From Epiperipatus broadwayi (taxonomy: Eukaryota > Onychophora > Udeonychophora > Euonychophora > Peripatidae): a DNA stretch of 64,000 bases. Below the pieces are notes generated by a model that did no database searches, was not told the origin of the DNA, and was given only the letters and a program-made list of their open reading frames with translations. The position numbers were made by a program, and so were the translations under genes. Below are positions 1 through 11,069 of this stretch, in pieces (within the stretch, counting starts at the first letter, position 1; each line of letters begins with the position of its first letter). The stretch lies in NCBI GenBank assembly GCA_028023455.1, contig JAQFVV010012434.1, forward strand, positions 8,493,355 to 8,557,354. The letters run 5' to 3'.

Positions 1-13
1 TCTCCGAACACAC

Positions 14-400
14 TTAATCGATAAAGTTTGCCAACAGATCACATGGAGAAGTCACCATGAAGATCGCAAGATTAGAGTAATATGCCTTCGGGGCAGTATG
101 TCATATCATAGTTAATATCAAAGAAGGAGAGGGAGATGTCCACCATCTTGGCCAAACCCTGAAACAAACAAATGGAATAATAAGTAAAATTGACTAAAAT
201 GTTAATTAAAATAATTAAGAAAATGTAAATATGAACAATCAAAAATCATTAGAATTATTAACGATATTTAATAATCATTTGGCCCTGTAAACAATAAAAT
301 GCCTGAAAATACAAACTCTTAATTATGAAAATGTAAATATGAAAAATGGGATAAACCAAAAATTTATTAACGATATTTAATAATAATTTCTTATGGTAAA
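14..400. repeat. Long direct repeat, left copy
   Basis: This block of about 390 bp, with the shared phrase gcagtaNNtcatatcatag and the run aaggagagggagatgtcc, recurs in the same orientation at 2599-2988 with only scattered substitutions. The two copies bracket the Merlin transposase remnant. The window begins almost at the start of the repeat, so its true outer boundary is not visible. The copies could be ends of one composite element or the result of a tandem duplication of a roughly 2.6-kb unit. Confidence 0.85.
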
Positions 401-639
401 ATAATTATGAAAATGTAAATATAAATAATTAAAAATCAGTATTTTCAATTATATTTTAATCAAAAATCAGTATTTTCAATAATATTTTAATATTCAAACA
501 AAAAAATTAATCAAATGTAAATATAAAAAATGGGATAAACCAAAAATTACTAACAATAATTTGCTACGGTAAAATAATTATGAAAATATAAATAATCAAA
601 AATCAGTATTTTCAATGATATTTTAATATTCAAACAAAA

Positions 640-1215
640 GAAGTAATAGCTAAACCCAAATTCATTACTTACAAGTAACTGCCTTTCGTAAATATTGCGA
701 TACGCAAAAAGGGTGAAATGGCGGATTTTACAACCAATTTTTCCCCATACTGTTTCCAGAATGTAATTATAAGCAATATTTAAGTAATCGACAAACAAAA
801 GGCAATAATAGGTAAAAAAAATAGTTTTTTATTTCATGGTATTTAATAAATCCAAATTGATTATATTAAAAGAAAAAGTGGGAAAAATTGCTGTCAAATA
901 TTTACTACAAGTAACTGCCTTTCATAAATGCTGCGATACTGAACAACGTAAAATGACTGATTTTACAACCATTTTTTAGCCATACTGTTTCCAGAATATT
1001 ATTATAAGCAATTTTTAAATAATCGTATCGTAAAATAAAGCTACAATAAGACGTAAGAAATCATATTTTTTGGGGGGATGGTATTTAAAAAAAGCAAAAA
1101 AACTATTATCAAAATTTTAACTATAAACAATTTCCTTTCTCAGCTACTGCGATAATGAAAAAGGAAAAATGACGCCATGACAAGCAATTTTCTCCATACC
1201 GTTTATGAAACAAAA
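640..1215. repeat. Three diverged tandem units of about 250 bp
   Basis: Three related blocks start near 655, 905 and 1125. Each contains a phrase like aactgcctttcNtaaatNNtgcgata, then a fragment like attttacaaccaNttttt and catactgtttccagaatN. The third is the most diverged. They lie just downstream (in transposase sense) of the Merlin ORF and probably form its 3' noncoding sequence. I see no coding potential in them. Confidence 0.6.
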
Positions 1216-1270
1216 TTACAAAAGTAAAAAAAAAAAGGTATATTAAATAAATTGTACTTACAAATAAAAG

Positions 1271-2147
1271 TCACTGTGGTGGACTGAATTCATGGATATG
1301 TTGCAAAATAGCAGTAAAAGGGTCATCTTTGAAGCATCGCCTCCACATGAATTCCGTTAAATACGAATCCAAGTGTTGTCTAGCTGTACATCTGTGCTTC
1401 TTGTTCTGCCATTTTAGTAGCCCCACAACCTTTCTATATTTTGAGTGTGGACTCCAGTCGATGGGTCCACAAAATTATAGGTGTGATTGACCTGAAGATG
1501 ATCGTATCCGGCCTCCTTTAATTCATTGGTTTTATAACCTTTCCAGGAGTTGCTGTAAATCGTAGATCCTTCCTGCACATTGTCTCTGATGGCTTGCATG
1601 AGAGTGGATGCTGTTCTGTCTTGAATGGCTACCACAAAACATTCATCCGTCTCCCTGCAAACACCACCGAATATCCACTGTTGGAGGAGCACTCTGCCGG
1701 CATTATTTTTTTGTCTTGAAAAAAGACTTTCGTCAATTTTAACAACCCTGTTAGGGCCTCCAATTTTCACTTTTTCTTTGCACAATAGTCTCCATGTGCA
1801 CACTTCATGGAGATAATTGTTCCAGTCGATTGCTGTTTTACTGGCGATTTCCAACTGCTCCTCACAAAATCGTACCATGTCAATTCTCTACACCACCTAT
1901 ATATAAATCTGATCGCAGTGACCAAACTAATTCTGGATCCTTCAAACCAAGTCCCTTTTCTGATAGCGATCCTTTTACAACAGTCTTTAACATTGCAGCA
2001 CCATTGCTTCTCATAGTTCTTAATAAATATAGTCATAGGATGGCCATTAACACAAAATTTCCCACTCTGGATAATTCCATATGTTTGTAAAAATTCAACT
2101 GCTTCATCTTCAGAAGATGGTAAGTCCCACAATTTTACATTTGACAT
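1271..2147 (-). pseudogene. Merlin-family (IS1016/ISXO2-like) DDE transposase, broken
   Basis: The encoded protein would cut and paste a Merlin DNA transposon. The N-terminal part (ATG at 2147) has a zinc-ribbon-like cysteine cluster followed by RKGTWFEGSR, a hallmark of the ISXO2 family. The catalytic part reads VVKIDESLF (first Asp), YSNSWKGY (the second catalytic Asp replaced by Asn, codon AAC at 1551-1549), [11 protein letters not shown] and NIERLW (Glu). The last segment, with LTEFMWRR and ILQHIHEF, reaches a TGA at 1271-1273 in a third frame. Two frameshifts, near 1872 and near 1415, interrupt an otherwise full-length reading frame of about 290 codons. The frameshifts plus the lost Asp make it inactive. 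The family call is firm from motif order; terminal inverted repeats were not located. Confidence 0.88.
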
Positions 2148-2598
2148 TTTCTTGTAAGTTGTTGATTAGTAATAAGTTAAAAAAAATAGTAATAAAAATA
2201 ACACTGCAATCAAAATGTAAATTAGTAATAAAAATCACAAAAATGGTAATTAGTCAGCAATAAATATGTTAAATAAATAGCAATAATTAATAAAAATCAC
2301 AAAAATTAGTAATCCAAATCACAGCAATGAAAATGTAAAATAAGCAATAATTTCGCAATTAGCAAAATGAAAATCTCACAAAATGGCGTATAACAGACAA
2401 TAGAAAAAACACCTCTTGCTTGCAATACGACAGCAGGTAAAAGACAGATATTTACCACAATTCACCGCAATATTACATAATCTCAAAGTTGACCATGAAA
2501 ATACCTTGATCACTTCTATCGATTAGTCATGCCAATGTTTCAGTTGCCATGACATTGTTTTGCTTAATAGTCGATCTTATCTACTAGCGGCTTGTGTA

Positions 2599-2988
2599 GT
2601 TAACCGATAAAGTTTGCCCACAGATCACGTGGAGAAGTCACCGTGAAGATCACAAGATTAGAGTAATATGCCTTCGGGGCAGTACATCATATCATAGTTA
2701 ATATCAAAGAAGGAGAGGGAGATGTCCACCATCTTGGCCAAACCCTGAAACAAACAAATGGAATAATAAGTAAAATTGACTAAAATGTTAATTAAAATAA
2801 TTAAGAAAATGTAAATATGAACAATCAAAAATCATTAGAATTATTAACGATATTTAATAATCATTTGGCCCTGTAAACAATAAAATGCCTGAAAATGCAA
2901 ACTCTTAATTATGAAAATGTAAATATGAAAAATGGGATAAACCAAAAATTTATTAACGATATTTAACAATAATTTGTTACTGTAAAAG
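2599..2988. repeat. Long direct repeat, right copy
   Basis: Second copy of the 14-400 block, in the same orientation. Similarity starts around ttaaccgataaagtttgcc and fades after about 2988, where unique AT-rich sequence begins. The interval between copies is about 2.6 kb and includes the Merlin remnant. Confidence 0.85.
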
Positions 2989-2989
2989 T

Positions 2990-3602
2990 TTTGAATATGA
3001 TCACCACCAATTATTTATTTATTATATAAAAAATTTATATATATTGTTAAGCCGAAATTACCATTAGTTATGTGAATATATGTAAATGCATCTTGATATC
3101 ATTGTACTGTGTTTCCCTCGCTATTGTACTAAATGTGTGTTTAATGAAAATTAAGATTTTTTCAGGTTGTCGTCTTATGACCAATTTAGCTAAATATTCA
3201 TTGTTGATTCACAAATAGCATCAAGATAATTTAAAATAGAAATTAAAACAAAAACAGTAAACTATTTGAGGAGATCAATTAATTTGTTAATTAAAAAAAA
3301 GAGTAATACTCTTTTCTTCATTGTTCTTATATAAAGGGCTATTAAAAAGACTTTTAAAAACCCTGTAGTGAGTTATTTAAAACTGTTTTATGTATTTTGA
3401 AAAACTGATAGATAGGAAAATAGATAAGTAGGTAGGCAGGCATTGTAAACCGGCAGGTAGGCAGAATAGGTGTAGGTGGATGGATAGGCAGTTAGACAGA
3501 CAAACAACAGATAGAAAGACAAATAGATTTGATATACATAAATATATCATTTTGATAAAGAATATTTTATTATGTATTTGAATATTGATTTATTTATTTT
3601 AG
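2990..3602. other. Intronic sequence upstream of first visible exon
   Basis: AT-rich sequence with no coding signal. It contains a degenerate tract of TAGG/GATA-like tetramers at about 3411-3528 (including gtaggtaggcaggc and gataggcagttagacagaca) and ends in a T-rich tract with the acceptor AG at 3601-3602. A similar tract occurs on the other side of the exon at about 3940-4035. Confidence 0.6.
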
Positions 3603-3788
3603 GAAGAGTTTAATCCTCATTTTGTAGATCCCAAGCTTAATCAGAAATATAATAGACGATACCCTAATTCTTATTTCACAGATGTAATAAATGAGAATTC
3701 TTCCAAATTGAATATCACACTTAAAATGCTTTCTACCATTTACCTTCGCCTTCTAAATGCTGTTAGAACCGGATATGTTTTACAAAAT
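3603..3788 (+). CDS. Hemocyanin/prophenoloxidase-like gene, internal exon (before copper B)
   Basis: An open exon of exactly 62 codons, preceded by tttatttattttag and followed by the donor gtaagt, so it is phase 0 at both ends. It reads EEFNPHFVDP at the start, then a RRYPNSYFTDV segment and ends LNAVRTGYVLQN. In arthropod hemocyanins and prophenoloxidases the stretch between the copper-A and copper-B sites has the same order: a proline/histidine segment, an RYP/RP segment, then a helix ending in a GYV-like motif. Spliced to the exon at 10403 it flows directly into the copper-B region. Upstream exons with copper A must lie left of the window. Alone, the exon would be a weak call; phase, splice sites and continuity with the next exon raise it. 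Confidence 0.72.
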
Positions 3789-4969
3789 GTAAGTACAAGA
3801 ATGTTATTAAAATTTCCTTCCACTTCTTATTTGCATTGTGTTGTAGAATGTAAATTAAGGTGTACTTGGTATATTATATTATAAGAATGTCATTATATAA
3901 TTAATTTTTAAATTACTATATTTTGTTATAAAGCATGTTATTAGATAGATAAAGAAGTGGGAATGAGATAGGGTGGTGGGTAATTAGGTAGGTAAGCAAA
4001 CCGGTAAGCAGTTAGGCAGATAATTAGATATGTAAATTAGTTATTATGAAATTGAAAATAATTTATTATACTCTTTTGCCTTCAATTGAAATGATAATAA
4101 TAAATTAAATGTCAACTAAATTAGATTTTTTTATCCTTTAGAGAAAATTTATTATGTTTAACAATATCATTCTTAGTGACAATAGAGGGAACTCTTGTTC
4201 TGGACTATGTGCTTAGGAATCTTCACATTTTGTAAAAATTAAATGACTCAATCTTGTATCAAATTTTTGAACTTATTAGTAGAATTGCAAAATGCTCAAA
4301 AATATAGTTTTCTGAAAAATAAGGATTTTGAAAACAGCTTAATTTTTATAATTACTATGTAGGACATTTGGTCTATTAATCATATGTTAACATGTTCTTT
4401 TGTTCAATGTATTTTATTTATCTTTTATTTATAAATTTCATTAAAAGCATAAATTCAATAACAAAATTATTTTTTAAAAAATAAAATATCATCTTTGTAA
4501 ATAAAAAAAAGTAATAAACAACAATTAGTAATCAAAACAAAAGCATTGTTTGAATCTTTAGATTGAAATACTGTATTTTATAATGAAAAAAATAGTCTAC
4601 AATATCTGTGCATTGAAGACATTATTTATAAATGCATAATTTCAAATAAAGAACACATTCTTTGAAATATTAAAATTCATTTTTTAATTACAAAAAGTTA
4701 ATTTTCAAAAATATAATTTTATATTTAAACATCTACATTTTTTTTTTTTTTGCTTGCAGACAGATTTAACATTGTGAAAGAATTTACAAAGTGTTCAAAT
4801 TTAATATCCAGTTATAAATGGTACAAATTCATATTTTGATAGAATATCTAAATGGATATCAAGAAACATATTAATGACAAAAGTAGTTTTTATATTAAAA
4901 ATAAGAGTTAATAAAAGAAATTAAAGATAAAATAAATGAATATAGTAAAGCTGTAAATATCTTATTCAT
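3789..4969. other. Intron 1, proximal part
   Basis: AT-rich intronic sequence with no coding signal. A degenerate TAGG/GATA tract at about 3940-4035 shares the order ggtaggtaagcaaaccggtaa then gcagttaggcag with the tract at 3411-3528 on the other side of the exon. Confidence 0.5.
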
Positions 4970-5930
4970 ATTTACACTTCATTTAAAGCCAGTGGTAGAA
5001 GCACTGGTATGGGGTTTGAACTCATTCTATGGCTCATGGCTGCCTGTCTCAAGCATTAGGCAAGCTATGATACTAATGGCATAATCTAATATTATATTTG
5101 TTTTATATTTGTATCATCATGTACATACGTGTGTGCACATCTTTGTTATTGTATATGAGTTTGTAATTTGTATTCATTTAAGAAATTTATCTAATGTTTT
5201 TATTTTAAATTATTGTCTGTAAAACTAACCTGTTGATTAATTTCTAATATTTTAGAAATGTATTTATTTTAAATTACTAAACTTGAATATTACAAATATA
5301 AAAGTAAATTATTAAACATATAAGTGCTACACATAGTTCAAATAGTTTTGTTAAAGTTTTGTACTAATTATTTTACTTTGTAACATTTATATTTATTAGT
5401 CTAAAAGAAAACGGTCAATTTTAGTATTATTAATTGTGAGGGTCATTAATTATAATTTATAAAGTATAACAAAATTTTAAGAATTTCATGATTAAAGTTT
5501 TTTGTTGTTGTTGTTTATTGTTGATTAAATTCTTTGCTAATTTCCAATCCAATTAAATAAGCTGTAGATTGTGAATTGAGATTAGGCTTCCAGGACTCAT
5601 TATAAAAATATAATTAAAAATTTTGTTATGTTTTGTGTTTCATTATTTCTTTTAATAGCCATGGGGAAGTTTGGATTTACCATCTTGGTATGAGCCAGCC
5701 AATAGCAGGAAATCATCATCAACACCAACCATAGAGAACCGCTTAGAGCAATTTCAATTGGTAGTTGTCAAAGTAAGATGGATCCTATAGATAATTTTGG
5801 GATTAGATAAATAGCTCAAAAAACATTTAAAAATTGATTGTTTATTTAGCTTAATTAGTGAAGAGACCTGTTCAATTTGAGAGAAAATTTCCAAAATGAC
5901 GGGGTGAAAAGAAAATAGATCGTTCGTCCC
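4970..5930. repeat. Diverged duplicated block, copy 1
   Basis: Three landmarks occur in the same order here and at 7255-8150: a gcactggtatggggtttgaa phrase (about 4998), a cagagaaccgcttagagcaa-like phrase followed by tttcaattggtagttgtcaa (about 5733), and aatgacggggtgaaaaga (about 5894). The intervening DNA is AT-rich and strongly diverged. The ggtttgaactc phrase resembles a pol III B box. It may be an interspersed repeat family of about 0.9 kb or an old segmental duplication. Confidence 0.6.
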
Positions 5931-7117
5931 AAATCTGTCAGCAAGTCATCACCGTGCTATGCAAGGCCGTAACATCAAGCCCAGTACTAGTGAACTGTGT
6001 CCAGAAAGTCTTAACGAGATGAATACTAACTTTAATCAAACATGCTATGAAGAATGGACCATTTGACAATTGGTAATGAAGTAAACGCCTTTAAAAAGCC
6101 AACAATTTTAAACTATAACTTTCAATCTTTTATTTTAAAATCCCAAAGTATATATATGTAATGTTTATACAACTTTAACAGAATATATAGATAATCTCTT
6201 TCTTTAAATTTTCATTTTTTTTTTATGTTTTAAATGCTTCCTTTGATTTAAAAATGATTAAGCCTTTATAAATTAAATACTTTATTTAGAAATTAGATTG
6301 TTTGATATTTTATTTGATTTTTTATTTATTTAAACAAGTTTCATCTTTTTGTTTGTAATATTTGCCGTGTGTAATATTGGAGACGTAAATGTCTTTAAAG
6401 GTTATTATAACGTTTACTTCATGTGACCATATTTCGTGAGTATTGTTAAAATTTATCTCTGCAAATTATTAAAAAAACGTAACAGAAAATATCTAAATAT
6501 TTTAACTGAAATAGCCTCAATATGTATATTATATATATATCAGTTTATTCAATCTGTATCATATTTTAAGATCTTATATATATATATAACGCTTATAAGC
6601 CGTTATATCATCAAATGACCCCAAATTTTAAATAATATTAAATAAAGCTGTGTTTTCTTTGTTATATGACTAACTCAATGTTTTCGGAACCATAAAGATT
6701 TTAAAATGTGGCATCAAGATTCTTTCTTAAATCATCCCTCTTTGCTATGTATTCATTAAAGACCCATTTCTTTTCTTTAATTGTTATGGACATTCTGTTG
6801 CAAAAGAGACATTTTATTGAATCAGGAATTAACATGTTGTGATCATTGATGACACAAACTTTATCTTTCTTAGGCATTATATTTGTTATAGGTGCAATTA
6901 TTGCTTCTGTACCTTCTTTGCTTTGCTTACCTTAAGAGGTTGAAATAGATCAGCCTTAAAGTCTTTATTCACATGTGAAAGCCGATGAATTCCCATATCG
7001 TGGATCTTGGCTTTCCTATCCTACTGAGAAGTGTATATGTGCGTGAAAGTCCTTATATGAGAATGATATGTTTTAATTAGAGAATTGGCATGTCTTCACT
7101 GTATATTTCTTTATTGT
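5931..7117. other. Intron 1, no gene seen
   Basis: AT-rich sequence. The longest open stretch (60 codons near 6436) is low-complexity and has no recognisable motif. No splice-flanked exon candidate was found. Confidence 0.5.
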
Positions 7118-7225
7118 AGTATAAAATATGTTTGGTTAGAGGACTACATATTTTATACTTTATATATATATATTTTTTTATTGTAGTATAAAACATGTTT
7201 GGTTAGAGGATCACATGTTTTATAT
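7118..7225. repeat. Two tandem hairpins with the same loop
   Basis: Hairpin 1 (7118-7159) pairs agtataaaatatgt with acatattttatact around a 14-nt loop. Hairpin 2 (7185-7225) pairs ataaaacatgt with acatgttttat around nearly the same loop (tggttagagga). The two stems differ by a paired change: T-A in the first is C-G in the second. The repeat period is 67 bp. Confidence 0.75.
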
Positions 7226-7254
7226 ATATGATCTGAAGCTGGAAATATAGTATA

Positions 7255-8150
7255 TATTTCTGCTTCACCTAGTGCCAATGTCATCAGCACTAGTATGGGT
7301 TTGAACCCAATCTTGTATATTAGCTGACACCCATCTCAATAGGTGGTAGTATATTTATAATCAATATTTGTAATCAATATTATAATCTTTCATTATAATC
7401 AATATTTGTAATCAATATTATAATCTTTTATCTAATTTATATTTCATTAATTTTATTTTAGAATTAAAACTAACTCTTTTATAATAGTTTATTTATTTTA
7501 TATTTGTAAAAATGTATATTGTGTTTATTTTATTAAATTGAATTGAATCCTAGATATTTATAAAATGTTACAAATATTTTAAATTCTTTTATTAAAGTTC
7601 TTTTTTTTTTTTCAATTAATCAGTTGGTAACATTTTATATTTATCTTTTGATAAATGTACACTAAAGAATCAATTATGTAAACAATCTAATAATTGTAAG
7701 GTATATTTTGTAAATTTGTATTTAAATTTTATATCAAATATAAGTTTGAAAGTCATTGTACCAAATTCTTAAAATTTTTGTGAATAAAATTTACATTTTT
7801 GTTAATCTAAATCTTAATTAAACAGGCTTTGTTAATACAATGACTGATAAACTTAATATGCTTGTTGCTGTTTTCTTTTAATTAGCAAATAACCCTTGGG
7901 ACATGTTTAATGCAGGATTATAGATTTCCCTCCCAAGCAGACACCAATCTCAGAGAACCGCTTAGAGCAATTGCAATTGGTGTTTGTCAGTGTAGATTGA
8001 ATCCTATAAATAAGGTCAGATCAAATAAATAGTAAAAATTTTTGATAAGAGGGGATTGAAAAACAGTTGACTGAAGAGAGTATTTTAGATTTATAGTACA
8101 TCATGCCTAAAGAAATGATGGGGTGAAAAGATTGGCCATTTGCTTTTTGG
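7255..8150. repeat. Diverged duplicated block, copy 2
   Basis: Second copy of the block at 4970-5930, carrying gcactagtatgggtttgaac (about 7290), cagagaaccgcttagagcaa followed by ttgcaattggtgtttgtc (about 7951) and aatgatggggtgaaaaga (about 8114). The ggtttgaaccc phrase fits a pol III B box slightly better than in copy 1. No ORF. Confidence 0.6.
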
Positions 8151-10402
8151 AGTTTTGTTCCAAATGAATTTTAAGTTTGGTTTATGTTGGAGTATAAAAT
8201 TGAGCATTAATAGACAAACATGTTAACCAATCAATATATTTAATATGTATGATTGATGGTGATACTGATATACAATTTTAAGCATAAGAATTATTAACAT
8301 CATATGAGACTCATAGGTGATTAAATGTGTTGAAAATTGTAATCTATTTTAAATAGACGTAATTCATGCCCAATGATTGGGGATGCAATATATAATGGGA
8401 TGATCTTTTCGTGGTACACACAAAGGTGAGTGGGTTCCTCCTGATGAGTATAAGAATGCATCTTTATTGTCTACATTCATGCATACCTTCTTACATTAAA
8501 CTCATACTTAGAAGAGAGTAAGATCTAAATAACTACTGATTCTACCCTTAACCTATAACCTACGTATTGTAGTTTACTCCCGCTATTGCAGATTTCGAAC
8601 CCAGGGAAATGTTGTATGATCCTCAGGTTCAGGTAATATTTGTATCAGCATTTTCTTAATATCTGTAAAATGAATCTATATCTATTAATAACAGTGGGTA
8701 TAGCATATTGTATGCATTCAAATAATAATTGTGATATGTGTATAAAGTTATGACTTAGCAGAATTTAACCACAGAAAAATAAACCAATAAACGTGTTTTA
8801 ACATTTAAATAAATTTAATGAACATATGTACATGGATTAGCATTTAGAGAAGAAAATTTATAACAAAATTAGAAAAAAACTCATTTGGACACAGATGGTC
8901 ATTTTTTATTTATGCTTGGTTTATAACAATGTTCCCCATCCTGATCCCATAAAGAATAGTCACTAAATATCCTGATTATCATAAACGATCTTCATATTAT
9001 ATACAACATTATTATATATAGTAACATTCATTTATCTTTTTAATGTTTTTTAGTTAATACCATGATGTTTTAATAGACCTTTTTGTTATGAACAATGTGT
9101 GTGCAATGAAGGAGAATTATAAATTTAAGACACAAATAATAAAAATATATGCATAGAAAATATATTTAAAAAAATATTATTAATCAATATAAAGTTTAGA
9201 ATAAACAATTAATGAAAGTTTTAGGTGTCGGGTTATTTCATAATAAAGATTATACCTCGTAGATTTGTCTATCCAAGGTAATAAAAAGCTTAATTTGTCT
9301 TAATTTCATAAATTCTAAATTAAAGCTATTTGGCCCTATATCAAAATAAAGAAAATAAAATTATTACACATAGCATATAAACAATTGAATATAAACATAG
9401 ATAACTTGTTTTTATAGTTCGTATGGACAGTCTCTTATGGCTTGTTCTCATAATCCATGGTAATTCCTTTATGCATAGCTGGAAATTCAAATATTTGATG
9501 AAAGTCTTCAAACTGCAGTTTTGAAGTGAGGAGTAAAAAAATAAATTCATGATGAATCGTTTCGATGTTTATCAATCCAGGCATAGAGATATAGGACAAT
9601 CCCATATAGGCCTTGATAATTTCTAGTACCGTGGCTGATGCCTTGTTATATTATTATTGCCATTCTATAAAGGGGAGGGGGGTAAATACATATAAATAAA
9701 AGGTGACCCAACTGTTTTATTTAAAGTGACTTCGTGTAATGTTTTTTTTTTAATGTTTGGAATCATATCACTTATCTATAGTGGTCACAGTGCTATACTT
9801 GATTTTGATAACATAATTATTTCATCCTGAGAATATTGAAATGCTACTGCTTACTTGTACAAACTTCAGTAAACAGCTATAGTATTTAATATTAATAAAA
9901 TAAGATATTAAATAAATTCTTATATTTAATTGGTCTAAAAATATAATTTAGATTCAATAAAATATTCCCTTTGTTTCTATTTTATATTTAGCATATAATC
10001 AGGTATCATGATTAATTTTCTATTTTAATGTTAATTATTTTGATGGCATATTAGAAATATAGATATAATGAAAAGAGTGAAAGAAGGAATATTATTTTTA
10101 GAAAATTACGAACTCGAAATGAGTTATACTTAAGAGAAACAGATTAATTATGAAAAATATGTAGGAATGATCTAAAGCAGAGGTAAGGATTTAAAAAGAA
10201 GAAAGTGGACTGGTGATGGTGATTTTGAAGAGAGAAATCTTTGAGTATTTGAAAGGTAAAGCTAGACAAAAAAGATTTGGAGAAAGTGATCTGGTTTGAT
10301 ATAATATTTAACAAATAAATAATGATAATTAAATTCTTTTATTATATGTATTTATTCTACTTCTTTATTATAATATTTCCTGAAATGTTTTTTTTTTTTC
10401 AG
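8151..10402. other. Intron 1, distal part
   Basis: AT-rich intron sequence. At about 8590-8610 the minus strand carries GGGTTCGAAATC, a B-box-like motif that could mark an old tRNA-derived SINE, but no A box or target duplication is clear. The rest shows no coding signal. It ends in a long T tract and the acceptor AG at 10401-10402. Confidence 0.4.
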
Positions 10403-10840
10403 AATTTAACTTTAAAGTCACTTCGAGATTCAGATGAAACTAACCTTCTGGTCGATATGAGTGAATCAACTTCAGATCAGTCTACGGGATATTTTTACAG
10501 TTTCCACAATTATGGCCATTTAACTCTTGCTTATCTTAGCCTAACACACAAACAAGCGGCACAGCAATCAGTTATGTTTCAAATAGCATTATCTATGAGA
10601 GATCCCATTTTTTACAGATTCCATAAATTATTGGACAATCTTTATCGAGAATACAAATATCAATTGTCTCCATATTCTGATAAGGACCTAAATTTTATTG
10701 ATCTTTATATTATTAAAGCTGAGATTCTTTCTTTTTATGAAAATTTTGTATATCGCAATGAATTATTTACATTCATTGAAAATACAGTTATTAATGTAGC
10801 AAAGAATTTAGATATGGAAGATACCAACACAATTTTTTCG
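10403..10840 (+). CDS. Hemocyanin/prophenoloxidase-like gene, copper-B exon
   Basis: A 146-codon open exon between a T-rich acceptor (tttttttttcag) and a gtaagc donor, phase 0 at both ends. It encodes the type-3 copper-B half site: SFHNYGHLTL supplies two histidines (exon residues 35 and 39) and MRDPIFYRFHK the third (residue 74), followed by LLDNLYREYK, LSPYSDKDLNF and the first strands of the C-terminal domain. The 35-residue spacing from the second to the third histidine is close to the usual spacing in arthropod hemocyanins. The family carries oxygen in hemolymph or oxidises phenols. The loop between the histidine pairs keeps length but not the usual DPDGR-type sequence, so this is a divergent member. 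With copper A outside the window, oxygen carrier, phenoloxidase and copper-free paralogue cannot be told apart. Confidence 0.9.
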
Positions 10841-10967
10841 GTAAGCAACAATTTAAATATGTTTTTATTAAAACCATTTACTGATTTCTTTTAAAATTGC
10901 ATCATGAAAAGTAGAGTTTTGTCAAAATTTGTAGATAGTTGTAATATGGTTAATAAAATACTTGTTT

Positions 10968-11069
10968 GTCAAGCGTTGGTGATCGAGTGGTCAGCACAGC
11001 TACCTTACAAGCAGTTGTCCCGGGTTCGCGAGTTCGCTTCCCGGCCGATGCTTTGCCACATGAAAAAAC
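10968..11069 (+). mobile_element. tRNA-Val-like SINE, copy 1
   Basis: The tRNA-like body (10973-11051) has a 7-bp acceptor stem, GCGTTGG with CCGATGC allowing G-U pairs, an A-box-like GATCGAGTGG, and an anticodon arm with loop CTTACAA, i.e. anticodon TAC (valine). The T arm is abnormal: stem CCGGG/CCCGG closes a 14-nt loop instead of 7. An A-rich stretch follows, and the flanks aaaatacttgttt and aaaatatttgtat resemble a decayed target duplication. It matches the better-preserved copy at 30411-30505. The long T loop in both copies argues against a functional tRNA gene. Confidence 0.8.

Noticed and set aside
5657-5775. Possible extra hemocyanin exon with PWGSLDLPSWYEPANS
   Set aside because: It belongs to the duplicated block 4970-5930 / 7255-8150, and the flanking exons already join in phase without it.
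10973-11051. Functional tRNA-Val gene
   Set aside because: The T loop is 14 nt, the anticodon stem has a mismatch, and a retroposed relative with target duplication exists at 30411-30505.
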